DNA of 64,000 nt from positions 7,735,463 to 7,799,462 of the forward strand of contig NC_058137.1 of assembly GCF_011075055.1 (NCBI RefSeq), given 5' to 3'. The notes under the pieces are model-generated. The model was not told the origin of the DNA, made no database searches, and saw nothing but the letters and a program-made list of their open reading frames with translations. The translations under genes and the position numbers were made by a program. How positions within the stretch are numbered: position 1 is the stretch's first letter; each line of letters begins with the position of its first letter. Of this stretch, positions 1 to 11,648 are shown piece after piece. This stretch comes from Mangifera indica (taxonomy: Eukaryota > Streptophyta > Magnoliopsida > Sapindales > Anacardiaceae).

Positions 1-2838
1 ATTATAAATGAAACGTTAGTCATTTGAGAATTTCTAGATATCTTTCTAACAGAGTTACCAAGATTAGCTCCTGAATGAGAGACAAAGTTCAGTATAGAAC
101 TGATGTCAAACATAACACTTATTTCAAAAACACTCTACGGAATGGCTCTAGCTGAATTGTAAGAATTAAAAAAGTAGTTTTAAGAATTACTTGAAAATGA
201 GTTCATTAAACTGAGTCATTCCCCTTGGAAAGCTCATTTCCTATTCGTGAAAAAGAAAATGGGTTTATGAGAATGTGCATAGATTATCAAGAGCTGAATA
301 AAGTAATGTTAAGAACAAGTACCCATTGGCCAAAATAGATGTTTTGTTTGATCAAATATGAGGTTTAGTGGTGTTCTCTAAAATAGATTTAAAAACAGGT
401 TATCATTAAGTAAGGGTGGAAAGTAGGATATACCTAAGATAGTTTTCTAGATGCAGTATGACCATTTTGCATTTGCTGTGATGTTATTCAAATTGACGAA
501 TGCCCTCGTAGTATTCATAGACTTGATGAATCGAGTATTCCATGACTGCTTAGATAAGTTCATTATGGTCTCCATTGATGAAATACTAGTGTACTCTAAA
601 AGTCATGAGGAGTATGAGCAACACCTGAGATTTACCTTGCAAAAGTTAAGGGAGAAGTAATTGTATGCAAAGTTCACAAAATATGAATTTTGGCTTAATA
701 GAGTAGTTTTCTTTTGGGAATGTAGTCTTAGTAGAGGGTGTATCAGTTGACCTGAGCAAGATTGAAACAGTGTTTGACTGATAGAAACTAAAAATTGTCA
801 AAAAGTTTTACAGTTTTCTAGGTTTCGTAAGGTACTACAAAAGGTTGGTTGAGAGGTTCGCTAAGCTAACAAAACCTCTCATAGCTTTCACAAAAAAGGA
901 AACTTATTTCCAATTATTAGATACATATGAGTAGAGTTTCTAAGAGTTAGAAAAGAGGTTGACTTCTACTCTATGTTGGCCCAACCAAAGGAAGAAGTCG
1001 AATATGATATGTACATTGATGCATCTCATAGTGGTTTAAAAGCAATATTAATGCAGTGAGGTAAGGTAATAACATATTCCTTGAGACAATTAAAAGATTT
1101 CAATACCAATACCCCATAGATGATTTAGAGTTGGCAATGGTAGTGTTTGCTCCCAAAATTTGGATACATTACCTATATAGAGTGAGATACAATATATACA
1201 CTGATCACAAAAGCCTAAAATATTTCTTCACTCAAAAGGAGCTAAATATGAGACAAAGGAGATGACTCAAGCTAATGAAAGACTATGACTATGACATCAA
1301 GTATCACTTCGACAAGATAAATGAATAGTAAATACCCTCAGTATAGAGGTATTTCTATCACAACTAATGGTTCAGTGAGAAATCTAGATAGATTTGGACT
1401 AAGAGTAAATTGAGTTGGTGATCAGGGTTCTAGCTAAATTAGAGATCAAATCCACATTGATGGAGGAAATCAAGATAACCTAGTTAGAGGATGATTGGTG
1501 TAAATAGAGAGTTTAGAGGATTTAGAAAGGTCTTGAGATAGCTTTTTAGGTGCTAGATAGTGTATTTAAGTTTAGAAACAAAGTTTGTGTTCCACCTATA
1601 AATGAGTTGAGGAAAAGGATTCTTACAAAGGCTTATAGTTCTCTTTACATTGCCTATCACAGGAGTGTAAAGATGCATCAAGATTTAAGGATGAGTTTCT
1701 GGTGATCTAATATGAAGAGAGACGTTGATGAGTATGTTGCTAAGTGTCTCACCGATCAGTAGGTTAAGGTCGAGCACTAGAGACCATCAAGATTGCTTCA
1801 ACCTCTAAGTATACCTGAATCGAAAGGGTAACATATCTCCATAGATTTCATTATTGGGCTCCCAAGGGTTTAGAGTGGTTTCAATGCATTGTGGATAATA
1901 ATAGACAACATGACTAAGTCGATACATTTCCCGCCTATCAATGATAGCACCCCTACAGATCGATTGGAAAAATTATATGTTTAAGAAATTTTCAGATTGC
2001 ATGGTGTGTCCAAGACTATTGTATCATATAGAAACATGAGGTTTATGCTAGCCTTCAAACAAATAGTCAAACCAAATAAACTAATCAAGTGTTAGAAGAC
2101 ATGTTAAGAGCTTGTTATTTGGATTATAAGGAGAGTTAGGCAAAGATGTTGTCTTTGGTAGAGTTTGCCTATGATAATAATTATCAAGCGACAATTTAAA
2201 TAACACCCTATGAAAGGAGGTGTCCTTCTCCTCTACACTAATAGAGATGTACTGATTCTACTATTTGGACTAGAATTGACTCAAAAATTGATTGAAGATA
2301 TCTAGTTGATTAAATAGGTGATGAAACAGGCCCATGATCGATAAAAGAGTTATGTCGATCAAAGATGTCGAGATTTGTAGTGTAAGTGATAGAGTTTTCA
2401 TCCGTGTGGCCCGTTTCAAACACATAATAAGGTTTATAAGAAAGGGTAAGTTAGCTACCAGGTATATCAATCCATATAAGATTATAGAATAGATCAATAT
2501 GGTAGCCTATAAACTTCTGTTGCTAACAAGCATTGACCATATTCATGATATGTTTCATGTTTCATCGTTGCACAAGTATATTGGTGATTCTTCACATATG
2601 TTGAGGACCAAGGAGAATTAATTGTCAGAGGACTTGACTTATGATAAGAGACCAACTTAGAACCTAGATAAAAGTATCAAGCAACTAAAGAATTGGCAAA
2701 TTCCCTTGGTCAAGGTGCTTTGGAGGAATCATAAGGTTAAAGAGACCACTTGGGAGATAAAGCAAACTATGAGAGAAAACCAACCTGAACTATTTCTAAT
2801 GAATTATGAGGATGGAATTCCATTAAGGGGGAGGAATT
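1..2838 (+). pseudogene. Decayed Ty3/gypsy (Tekay-like) pol: RT, RNase H, integrase, chromodomain-like tail
   Basis: This is a reverse-transcriptase polyprotein fossil read on the plus strand. Order is conserved: RT region (about 190-660, including a degenerate catalytic block reading SIDEILVYS around 570-600 where F-[IV]DD is expected), RNase H (about 1000-1330), integrase zinc/DDE region (about 1600-2200) and the C-terminal tail with a WRNH-like block near 2720-2760. The same blocks occur intact in the element at 20.2-23.4 kb, so the assignment rests on direct comparison. Many in-frame stops and frameshifts mean no product. The longest open piece is only 69 codons (451-660). The 5' part lies outside the window. 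A purine-rich stretch (about 2823-2838) ends the coding region, as the polypurine tract does in the intact copy, so a 3' LTR should follow. Confidence 0.85.
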
Positions 2839-3710
2839 ATAACACTCATAAGTATGTCTCAAGGGCACAGTTATATTAGATATTATATGGATTTAAAAGT
2901 TAAAGTGTAAGTTTTTGGTGACACACAACCATGTATAATGAGGTCAAGTCCATGTGTCATTGCCATATTCGCCCTAAGATGGTTTCTACTTGAATTTCAA
3001 ATTTAGTGACACATGGTTATATACCTTGGATATACACTCGTGTGTGTTGTACGTGATTTCAGTTTTTTAAAAAAGGCATGATAGCTACGTTTTAGGGATT
3101 TTCATCCCTAATCTAGTGCACGCACCTTCTTAAGAGAGAAAGAGTTTGAAGTTTGATCTTTTAACTTTATGTTGGCAGCGCTGGCAACCCAATTTTGGCA
3201 ACATGGATAGAAGAAAATCCAGAGAGAATGGAGTCTACTTATGCACTTTAACTTTTGCGAATTCAAGGTAAGTAAAACCTATTATTTTCATTGTGAATCA
3301 TGTTAAGGCTATTTGATGCTCCTGTATAATTCCTTTTGGAATGGAAATTAAACATAGTATCATGTTTAGTCTACTAGTATTGATGAGAGACATAATTCAA
3401 CCATGGTTTATGTTATGATTAAAGGGATTATTTACATATATATATATATATATATATATTTGTATGTGATGGCATGATCTGCCTATTCGATTAGTTTTAA
3501 TTATCATAAAAGAGACTCTGGATATTAATGAATATGTGAACAAGTGATGAGAATAAGATCATGAATAATGTGAGAATCTTGATTGAATGTCATTAGTAAA
3601 TGTGACCTTTATGATATTATGTATATGTAAATTATGGATGATTATGCACACAATATTGTCAATGTATTCAGTATTAAGATCATGTTAGTGAGATGTTAGA
3701 TTGTTCATAG
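2839..3710 (+). repeat. Probable 3' LTR remnant of the decayed gypsy element
   Basis: It follows the polypurine tract of the pol fossil directly. The stretch about 2885-3150 resembles 15,130-15,390 on the same strand (shared order of a TTTTTGG/TTTTGGG block, ACACA..CC/GGC.ATGTATA and GAGGTCA), which suggests two LTRs of one family. The right boundary is a guess; a (TA)n run at about 3432-3462 lies inside. No genes are seen here. Confidence 0.4.
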
Positions 3711-5086
3711 TTAGGGATAAGTTTATAGAGACCAAATTAGGGTGCAATTGTCATTTGTATAAACATTAAATTTAATCTATTTGATCTTTCCCATCATTGC
3801 TACTTTCATCAGTATTTGGAGTGTCGAATCAAGATCCAAAACATCTAAGTGAAATTGGACTTGTTCACTCCAATCAAAGAAATTCAATCCATTAAATAAA
3901 GGAACAAAAGAAGCACGTGAATGAATGAAGTGAAATGAGTATATATATTGCAAATAAAATTAAATTAATTATACATTAATGTTTTGAATCATAAAATCTA
4001 TCACATGAATTCAAATTCAAAATATAACATTAAGTAGATCAAAGTTCTACTTTAGGTGATATTAAGATATACAACTATAAATAATAATTGATAACCACAT
4101 CTGAAATGATTAGATCTATTTGCTATCTTTGGATATGTAAAGTAAAACTAATTGAACATACTACTTACCACAATCATGTTTGTCTCCTTTGGGCTAATCC
4201 CGTGCAAACTTCAATTTACTACTAACAAACATCATTGCATAATTTTAATATCATTTTTATATATAAAAGTATATGGGTAAATTAAAATAATAATAAATTA
4301 TAATTTAAAATTTATTGACATTAAACTTTAAGCATTTTATTGACTAACAAATCATTCGTAATATAAATTTTAAATTATAGTAAAATTCAAATTATTAGAA
4401 ATATTTATAATTTGAGCTTACATTAAGACTTGACCACTTTGGTGATTTACAAATCATTCATAATATAAATTTCAAATAATAAATATTCAAATCATTATAA
4501 TATAATTTGAAATCATTCATAATACATTACAAATATTTAAGATTTTAACTATACATTAAATCAATAATCTTTAATGAAAAAGCATGGGTTTCTAAACCAT
4601 GCTCTAGTACCACATATTAGTTATAATATATTCATGAAAAAACAATTGAACATTAAACTATCATACGCATAAAATTTAAACTTAATATTTTTCATATAAT
4701 TTGAAGATAGAAAACATACTTAAATCCATTGTATATTGAAATGTACAAAACATAAAGAAAAATGTAGAAGAATTTGGAGGATGTTAATTTCTCTTATTTA
4801 ACCCCTTTCTTGATGATGGAAAAAACTTAAGTATTTACAAGTGTTTTGTTATGAGAGGTAGAGAAAATATCAAACCTTATTTATAATGTTAATTATAACT
4901 TTTTATCAAAAGTTACATTCTTTCTTTCAATGAGTTATATTTTTTATTATAAAAAGTCATATCTTCTCATCAACCAATAGAATTTAGATATTGTAAATCT
5001 TATTAAAATTAATTATTTTATCAAATAAATATAATTATACTTGATAAAATAAATACCATGTGAGCCATAAATCTTACATAGTGATC
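3711..5086. other. AT-rich intergenic DNA, no gene recognised
   Basis: There is no coding signal in either strand beyond random short ORFs. The DNA is AT-rich, with repeated ATTCATAATATAAATTT-type phrases at about 4350-4530 that look like short degenerate direct repeats. It contains the 3' flank of the NOI gene at its right end. Confidence 0.5.
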
Positions 5087-5311
5087 TCAATAAGGAATAT
5101 GAGCACAACAAAGCCATTTTTTAATGGGGGGAGGTTTACTAGTATCTTTATAATGTTTCCTCGGCGATAGCTCAATATGCCCACCAGAAAAACCAGCAGC
5201 CCTTTTCTTCTCCCTAGCCTTCTTAAATATCACAGTATATCCATCAGCTGAGGCAGGATTATTCACATCCCATTCGCCAAATTTCGGTACAGAACCCCAC
5301 TGTGATGACAT
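5087..5311 (-). CDS. RIN4-like NOI-domain protein, 74 aa
   Basis: A short intact ORF encodes a single NOI (nitrate-induced / RIN4 AvrRpt2-cleavage) domain. Residues 8-14 read VPKFGEW, matching the V-P-x-F-G-x-W site that defines the family, followed by the usual D-x-N-P-A-S-A-[DE]-G-[YF]-T-V-I-F block (15-29) and a basic KKAREKK stretch. A Lys/Pro-rich linker leads to KKWLCC at 64-69, where the adjacent cysteines are the known palmitoylation-type membrane anchor of NOI proteins. Small NOI proteins are thought to sit on the plasma membrane and take part in immunity or exocytosis-related complexes. The start at 5311 gives MSSQWGSVPKFG, typical of the family. The ORF runs without an intron, although an intron junction just after codon 4 (CAG|TGG) cannot be excluded. 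The gene is divergent from the AAE gene about 1.5 kb away. Confidence 0.8.
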   Translation of the reverse strand: MSSQWGSVPKFGEWDVNNPASADGYTVIFKKAREKKRAAGFSGGHIELSPRKHYKDTSKPPPIKKWLCCAHIPY

Positions 5312-5739
5312 GACTTACAATATCAAATAACTACAAATTGATGTTAAAGCAATTGTGTTGAAAATTCAGAAGCGTTTTGCAGCCATATAGGGAGTATCTT
5401 AACCGAAAAATGGAAGCGAATTTGAGAAGATAATAAAAAAGAAGTTATACGAAGCACGGGGTGAGTCAATCATCTACATCAATCCATTTTGTAGATTTGT
5501 CAAAGGAAAGAAGGAGAGGTCGAGGAAAGTCTTAATTAGCGGGTTTTAGGCATTAAACTTGGAGTTGAACGTGAAGAAATGTGGTCAGCATGTTCTTGCC
5601 CGAGGAGCGCGTGTTGAGAGGGCAGAAACGATTCCTTGGGATCATTTGACGAATTCCACCCAAAGAAAAGAAACCTCTATTAACTTATAAACCTCACAAT
5701 TAAGATGTAACTTTGCTTTGTTGCTGCAAAATCCCAACA

Positions 5740-5910
5740 ATGCCATTTTGATAAAACCAAAAAACAATATCTTGTGTAAATACATTTAAATATAAAATTG
5801 GGTATATGCAAATAATATGTATTTATCATGTAATAGAGTATTACTTTATCCTTAATTCAAAACACATCACTTATCTACCCAATTATGTATACAAAAGTAT
5901 ATATATACTT
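5740..5910. repeat. Possible short hairpin MITE
   Basis: It is an AT-rich stretch with ATTGGGTATA...and its approximate inverse TACCCAATTATGTATA about 90 bp apart, plus a TTTATCCTTAATTCAAAA phrase also seen in the hairpin element near 32.1 kb. It sits between the NOI and AAE genes. The ends are not defined. Confidence 0.3.
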
Positions 5911-6671
5911 TTGTTATCTGACAAAGTTGATCATACAGTTGATTGATTCACTTAATTACCATAGTTGATCATGCATTTGCTTCATTCATCTACTGTGATA
6001 CAAGAACAGTAGCACTTGTAATCATGTTAATTGTAGAAATGTAGAATAAGAGAAAATTTCAGAAGTGATATAAATCTATTAAGTTACAGTGTAAATTTCC
6101 TTGGTCTTTAGGTCTTAGAATGGGTTCTGTCTGGAGTATATACTGCGACTGATAAAATCAATGATGGTAATTGCTGAATTGAGATGTTATTCAGAAGAGA
6201 TTCATCAAGACTTGTTTGTTAATGGGATTGACTCAAAATTTTCTAAACCCTTGACGAAGTAACTTCTGAGCGAGTTCATACAACTGTCTATGGCGTCAAG
6301 AAATAAACATCAAGTCTTTCTGTCAATTTTCTAATAAAAGAAAAAGGGGAAAGAAAAATATGGGGATATAATGTAATTTCGGAGCCAATATAAACACTCC
6401 TTAATAGCCAATCACCATGAAAACTTTTATATGAATAAGGGTTTGTATGTTTATATGTGAATTTTTTGTAATCTAATTGTACTATATTTTCATTCATGAT
6501 ACTTCTTCAATGCCCACGAAATTATTCTTTAATTGATTAATATTATGAAGTTAAACATATTAGAGAGACTCAGGAAGCTTCCTTATTCAAAGCATACAAA
6601 TACCATATGAACGCATTGATGATTCACAATCAATATGCCAATAACCGGGCTGTTTTTCTTTTCTAATTTAG

Positions 6672-6700
6672 CATTATATATATATATATATATATATATT
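6672..6700. repeat. (AT)n microsatellite in the AAE promoter
   Basis: About 28 bp of uninterrupted TA dinucleotides lie roughly 90-115 bp upstream of the AAE start codon and about 30 bp upstream of its TATA box. Length polymorphism here could affect spacing of promoter elements; that is inference only. Confidence 0.8.
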
Positions 6701-6726
6701 AAATAGAGTGGGCTGACTCATCCGAC

Positions 6727-6738
6727 TATATATAAATA
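6727..6738 (+). promoter_or_regulatory. TATA box of the AAE gene
   Basis: TATATATAAATA lies about 55 bp upstream of the AAE start codon at 6789, giving a 5' leader of roughly 20-30 nt if transcription starts about 30 bp downstream. It is the best core-promoter match in this interval. Confidence 0.6.
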
Positions 6739-6788
6739 GACTCTCACTTATCTTGCATTCTGAACGAGTCCCTTAAAAGACGTAAGAA

Positions 6789-9700
6789 ATGCAAATGGAA
6801 TGTATGCTTCAGTGCTCTGCAAACTGCGTCCCATTGACGCCAATCAACTTCCTTGAGAGGGCAGCTCATGTCTATGGAGATAAGACTTCCATTGTTTATG
6901 GAACTACTGTAAGATTTTCATGGAGAGAAACGTATGAAAGGTGCCTCAAACTCGCTTCTGCTTTGCTCAACTTGCAGATTTCTCAGGGTGATATTGTAAG
7001 TTCATTATCATTGTTATTTCTTCCTCTTCTTTATATTTTAATAATCTTCGCTGAAACTCATCCCCATATAGAATTTTTGCGTCTTTTTTTCCTTCCCTTT
7101 TGTCTGTTCTATTGATTTCTTGCTAACTTCTCTATATATTGATCTGTAGAGAAGAAACTAAACTAATATAGAGATGAACCCTATGTGTCAAAGTCGACTT
7201 CATGGTCAATATTATGCGTTAGTCATGCTGTAAATTCAGTATAAAAAAATAGCTGTGCTTGAAATGGGACGATGACTTTCATGACCTAAATGTCTATAAA
7301 ATATTTTTATAAGTTTACTTCTCATTTTTTTATTGTTATCTCATATAGGAGACTTGTACTGAATTAGACTTGGTACATCTCGATTGGAGGAACCTTTCAC
7401 TTTTAAAACTTGGTCAATTTTAATTTTATATCATTGTCGGTCGTCAAATCTTTAATGAGCCAAGTTGCTCTATTATATCTCCATCCATCATATAAGTCCA
7501 TGTTCCATGAATAAAATAAACTCATAAATTAAATGGAGCCGTCTAGAATCGAGACTCTAGTCCCTTTCCTTTGTACATAAGGGTGCTAGTAGACCGGGTT
7601 GTATTGGTTCGATCCCAGTATAGGCCATTGAACCCTTATGTTACGCTAGGCGAAGGCCTAGCATGAAAGTTTGCAAAACAACCTAGGATTTTTAACTTAT
7701 GTCTCTATGGATCTTTAACGAGTCGGTCAACCTGTTTTTGTAGATTGCCCAGAAAATTATAATTTTTAAATATTTTTAATTTTTATTTAATTTTCTTAAA
7801 TAATATAATTTTTTATATTTTTAACAACCATCACGGGCCAACTTGTTGTCTTATCTCATAGCATTGGGCACGGCTGGCTAAGCCCACAGATCTAACACGA
7901 CTTATTTTTTTCAATGTCAAACCAATGTAAACGGAGCCAAAATAATAAGCGTCCAACCTCTTTGACACCTCTACTTATACATAATAATCCCCTTGAACTG
8001 TTTCTTTTTTTTTTTTTTAACTCTACATATATATATATATACATACACACACACTCTTACTTTCTAGTTCTACTTTAATCAAAATAATCTTATATAAATT
8101 CTCTAATCAGAACTATATCTAAATATTCAATAGTAATCAAACATGATCTTAATATAGTTATATCGGGCCACTCTTGACAAAGAAAGCAATCTGAGAGTTA
8201 AGGACAGGCATCATCCAATTAGAAATTTAGATGTAAAATATTTTTGCTTTGTTTTAGTCTACTTGAAAACTTAAAACTCCTGTGGAGAAAAAAAAACCAT
8301 GGAAATGGTGGAAGAAAAGATATATAATTAGTTGAGGGTTTATTGTTTGATTTATAAATCTATAGACATAATGGAAAAATGTTCTTTTCATTGTGTCTTA
8401 TTTTTATTACATGATTGAAAAATTCTCAGTATTCACACATTTTGTAAGTTTACACTACAACTAGTTCTGCAAGTTAAGAATTCTGAAAATGTCCCCCTCA
8501 GAGACTGACTTATGAATACTTATTTAGAAAATTCATTTACAAAATTACCACCAAGTTTAAGCATCACTTCCAATTCAGGTGGCAGCTTTGGCTCCAAATG
8601 TTCCAGCACTTTATGAACTCCATTTTGCAGTTCCAATGGCTGGGCTAGTTCTTTCTGCACTTAACACCAGGTTGGATGCAGCCATGGTGGCATCAATTCT
8701 CCAACAGCTTGAGGCCAAAATCATGTTTGTTGATTATCAGTTTGTTGAACTTGTCCTCAAAGCATTCAACATACTCTCTCAGACAAGTGTTAAGCCACCT
8801 CTCCTTGTGGTGATCCCAGAGTTTGATGTTGAAGCAGCAGATTCTTTAATGGTGAATAATCCACCGCCTGGTAGTTTGGATTATAATGATGTTCTTAAGA
8901 TGGGAAAGTCCGATCATTTTGAGATGATACAACCAGAAAATGAATGTGCTCCAATTTCGGTGAACTTTACTTCAGGCTCAACAGGGCATCCTAAAGGGGT
9001 GGTTTACAGCCACAGAGCTGCTTATCTCAATTCATTGGCACAAATTTCTCGCTGTGGCATGGGGGAAATGCCTGTGTTTCTTTGGACAGTCGACATGTTT
9101 CGGTGCAATGGCTGGTGTTGCACTTGGGCACTTGCTGCTCTTGGTGGCACCAATATTTGCCTTAGAACTGTCTCCGCGAAGATTATATTTGATTCGATAT
9201 TCCTTTGCAATGTCACTCACTTTTGTGGAGCACCAGCCCTCTTGAACATAATCTCAAACGCCTCAACAAGCGAGAAAAAGCCACTTCAGAACAAGGTGTA
9301 TGTTGTCATTGCTGGTGCATTGCCAACGGTGCAAATCCTTGAGAAAGTTGCAGAATTGGGGTTCAACATTGGACATGCATATGGAATGACAGAAGTCCTT
9401 GGCATAGCTACCGTTCGGCCCTGGAAACCTGAATGGGATTCTTCAACAATTGATGAAAGCGAAAAGATTAGACGTCGTGAGGGCCTTCACAGCCTTTTCA
9501 TTAAAGGGGTTGATGTCAAAGATCCTAATACAATGAAAAGTGTACCATTTGATGGGAAAAGAATTGGTGAGATAATGTTTAAGGCCAATGGTATAATGTT
9601 GGGGTACCTTAAAAATTCGGAAGCAACGCAGGAAGTTTTCAGGGATGGATGGTATCATACTGGGGATCTTGCAGTTAGACATCCTGATGGTTACATACAA

Positions 9701-10027
9701 ATAAAGGACCGGAAAACCGATATCATCATTTCTGGGGCAGAGACTATAAGCTCACTAGAAGTGGAAGCAGTCTTGTTAAGTAATCCAAAAGTTTCGGAGG
9801 CTGCTGTTGTTGGAAAACCTGATGATCAATTGAAGCAGGTGCCTTGTGCTTTTGTGAAATTGAAGGAGGGTTGTGATTCAAATCCTGAAGAGCTTATTAA
9901 ATTTTGTGAGGATCATTTACCAGGTTATATGGTTCCCAGGTCAGTGATTTTTGAGGATATACCAGTCAATTCAACAGGAAAGGTGCAGAAGTTTACTCTC
10001 AGGGAGAAGCTCAGCCAATCCCATTGA
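6789..10027 (+). CDS. Acyl-activating enzyme (AMP-binding acyl-CoA synthetase), AAE/BZO1-like
   Basis: Exons 6789-6995 and 8579-10027 join in phase across a 1.58-kb GT-AG intron to give 551 aa. It is an ANL-superfamily ligase that forms an acyl-AMP and then an acyl-CoA; plant relatives act on short-chain or aromatic carboxylates. Motifs seen: P-loop [10 protein letters not shown] (about 200-209), YGMTE (337-341), YHTGDLA (429-435), KDRK (446-449) and the C-terminal catalytic lysine in STGKVQK (about 534-540). Length is normal for the family. Oddities: MFRCNGWC at about 242-249 has Arg where plant members usually have His (MFHCNGW). SGAETISS replaces the usual SGGENISS. The C terminus SQSH is not a peroxisomal PTS1, which many relatives carry. 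Intron 1 holds a probable MITE. The exact substrate cannot be told. The 3' flank is duplicated in inverted form immediately downstream. Confidence 0.9.
7581..7980. mobile_element. Probable non-autonomous DNA element in AAE intron 1
   Basis: The left end GGGTGCTAGTAGACCGGG and right end GACACCTCTACTTA are imperfectly inverted (GGTGTC/GACACC core). The interior has the 'gene-less' AT-rich makeup of a MITE, including oddly GC-rich ACGGCTGGCTAAGCCC. The target duplication is not clear; TACATAA occurs at both flanks, but its register relative to the ends is uncertain. Confidence 0.4.
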
Positions 10028-10033
10028 TCATAG

Positions 10034-10388
10034 CTTATTTTTATGATTAAACTTTCACATTATTTCCTAAATATGTCACTTTATTAGTTTCTGTAAGAGA
10101 CACACTGGCCAAGATTTCAATTTGTCTACTTAAGATCCAAGCTTGCATTGCATGGTACAATCACAAAATGTTCCTTTCAGTCATTTTTCTTAATTCAAAA
10201 TTCTAATGTGGCATAATGTCAATGCTTTCATAATGCATGATGCATCCCCTGCTCCAGAATCTATCCAGTGAATATTCTGCAAAGATTCTTCATTCAGGAG
10301 AGGATAGCCATTGGATAGCAGAGGTTATATTTCCTATCACTTCAATAATTTAATTTGGGGCCATTAAGTTTAACAATAATATTTTAGA
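10034..10388 (+). repeat. Left arm of inverted duplication (AAE 3' flank)
   Basis: This begins within a few bases of the AAE stop codon and covers the presumptive 3' UTR. It reappears in reverse complement at about 11,293-11,648 with roughly 93% identity by eye over about 355 bp (about 22 substitutions and three small gaps). Landmarks are the stretches CTGTAAGAGACACACTGGCC and GAATCTATCCAGTGAATATT in this arm, both inverted in the other arm. Similarity stops before the AAE coding sequence. Confidence 0.9.
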
Positions 10389-11298
10389 CCAAAGGACTTA
10401 GTTTTCATACTTAATTTTAAAAATCTCATTTACCCATACATGAACGGTTAAAATTAACTGAGTCTATTAATTATATCATTCCCCCCCTCCCCCAAACCCT
10501 AAAAACTAACAATTTTCCCTTAATCCAAGTTTTCAAAAATAACATTTTCCCCTTAGGGTTTCCAAACCTTTAGATTCAACTTTTTTGGTGACAAAGAGAT
10601 TTCTCCGACGATCTCAAGGCAATATCTCTTCCTCTCTGGCATGTTCTTCTTCTAGTCGTCCTCCTTTCGGCGCTATATGGCATCGTCATCGTCAAAAAAC
10701 GAAGACGACTCGTCTTTGTCTCTGACGAAGACCTTGTCTTCGTCCAAAGACAAATGAAGATGACGCTGCATTGAGTTGAAAGGAGGACTACCAAAGAAGT
10801 CTCTTTTGTCATCGAAAGAATTGAATCTGAAAATTTAGAAACCCTAGGGGAAAAATGCTATTTTTGAAAATTTGGATTAAAAAAATTTGTTAATTTTTAG
10901 GGTTTAAGTAAATGAGATTTTTAAAATTAAGGGTGAAAAACTTAAGAAAACAACATACTGGGTGGAGGAAAGGAATAAGTAAGGCTGGATTCAAACCTAG
11001 CTAGCTCGAGCTAGGCTCAATCAAGCCCAAAACGAGTCGGCCTTAGCCTAGCTCAGTCGAGCTAGAGCTCAAGCTCCAACTGTTCATTAGATTTTCTAAT
11101 TAAAATTTTTGATATAAAATAACGTCGTTTTGATTAATATGTATTAAAATGACATCATTTTGATAACGAAAAACGAGTTAAATTCGAGCCGAATTTGAGT
11201 TTGGCTTTCACGAGCTCAAACTTGAGTCAAGTATATGTGAATCGAATTGAACTCAAGCTCAACTCAGTTCGAATCTAGCCCTAGGAATAAGTCCTTTG
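10389..11298. mobile_element. Mutator-like non-autonomous element at the palindrome centre (with nested insertion)
   Basis: Long terminal inverted repeats: CCAAAGGACTTA at the left is mirrored by AATAAGTCCTTTG at the right (after removing the element nested at 10,981-11,283). Inside these, inverted blocks recur: TTAATTTTAAAAATCTCATTTACC / its complement at about 10,905-10,930, and the AAACCCTAAAAACTAACAATTTT / AGGGTTTC blocks. The core (about 10,590-10,810) is rich in GTCTTCGTC/GACGAAGAC. It resembles the elements at 37.2-39.0 kb. Its immediate flanks are inverted relative to each other rather than direct repeats, so there is no normal 9-bp target duplication. Short ORFs in the core are low-complexity and are not called as genes. 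Confidence 0.7.
10981..11283. mobile_element. Small Mutator-type MITE nested in the larger element
   Basis: It is 303 bp long with imperfect inverted ends: AAGGCTGGATTCAAAC at the left, and GTTCGAATCTAGCCCTA at the right. It is flanked by the perfect 9-bp direct repeat GGAATAAGT (10,972-10,980 and 11,284-11,292). A 9-bp target duplication is the hallmark of Mutator-like transposition. The interior is rich in GAGCTC/CTCGAG-type short palindromes. Confidence 0.85.
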
Positions 11299-11648
11299 AT
11301 CTAAAATATTATCGTTGAACTTAATGGCCCCAAATTAAATTATTACGTGGCAGGAAACATATCTTCTGCTATCCAAAGGCCATCCTCTCCTGAATGAAGA
11401 ATCTTTGCAGAATATTCACTGGATAGATTCTGGAGCAAGGGATCCATCATGCATTATGAAAGCATTGACATTATGCCACATCAGAATTTTGAATTAAGAA
11501 AATGACTGAAGGGAACATTTTGTGATTGTAACATTCAAGCGTGGATCTTAAGTAAACAAATTGAAATCTAGGCCAGTGTGTCTCTTACAGAAACTAATAA
11601 AGTGACATCTTTAGGAAATAATGTGAAAGTTTAATCATAAAAATAAAG
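11293..11648 (-). repeat. Right arm of inverted duplication (AAE 3' flank)
   Basis: It is the reverse-complement copy of 10,034-10,388. Its outer end (about 11,648) joins abruptly to sequence that resembles the interior of the Mutator-like elements in this window. Confidence 0.9.

Noticed and set aside
7600..7630. GGTTCGATCCC resembles a tRNA/SINE B box
   Set aside because: There is no A box or cloverleaf upstream, and it sits inside a probable MITE.
9022..9700. Several ORFs on both strands inside AAE exon 2
   Set aside because: They are shadows of the real reading frame with no splice or homology support.
10576..10812. Arg/Ser-rich minus ORF
   Set aside because: Low-complexity core of a Mutator-like MITE.
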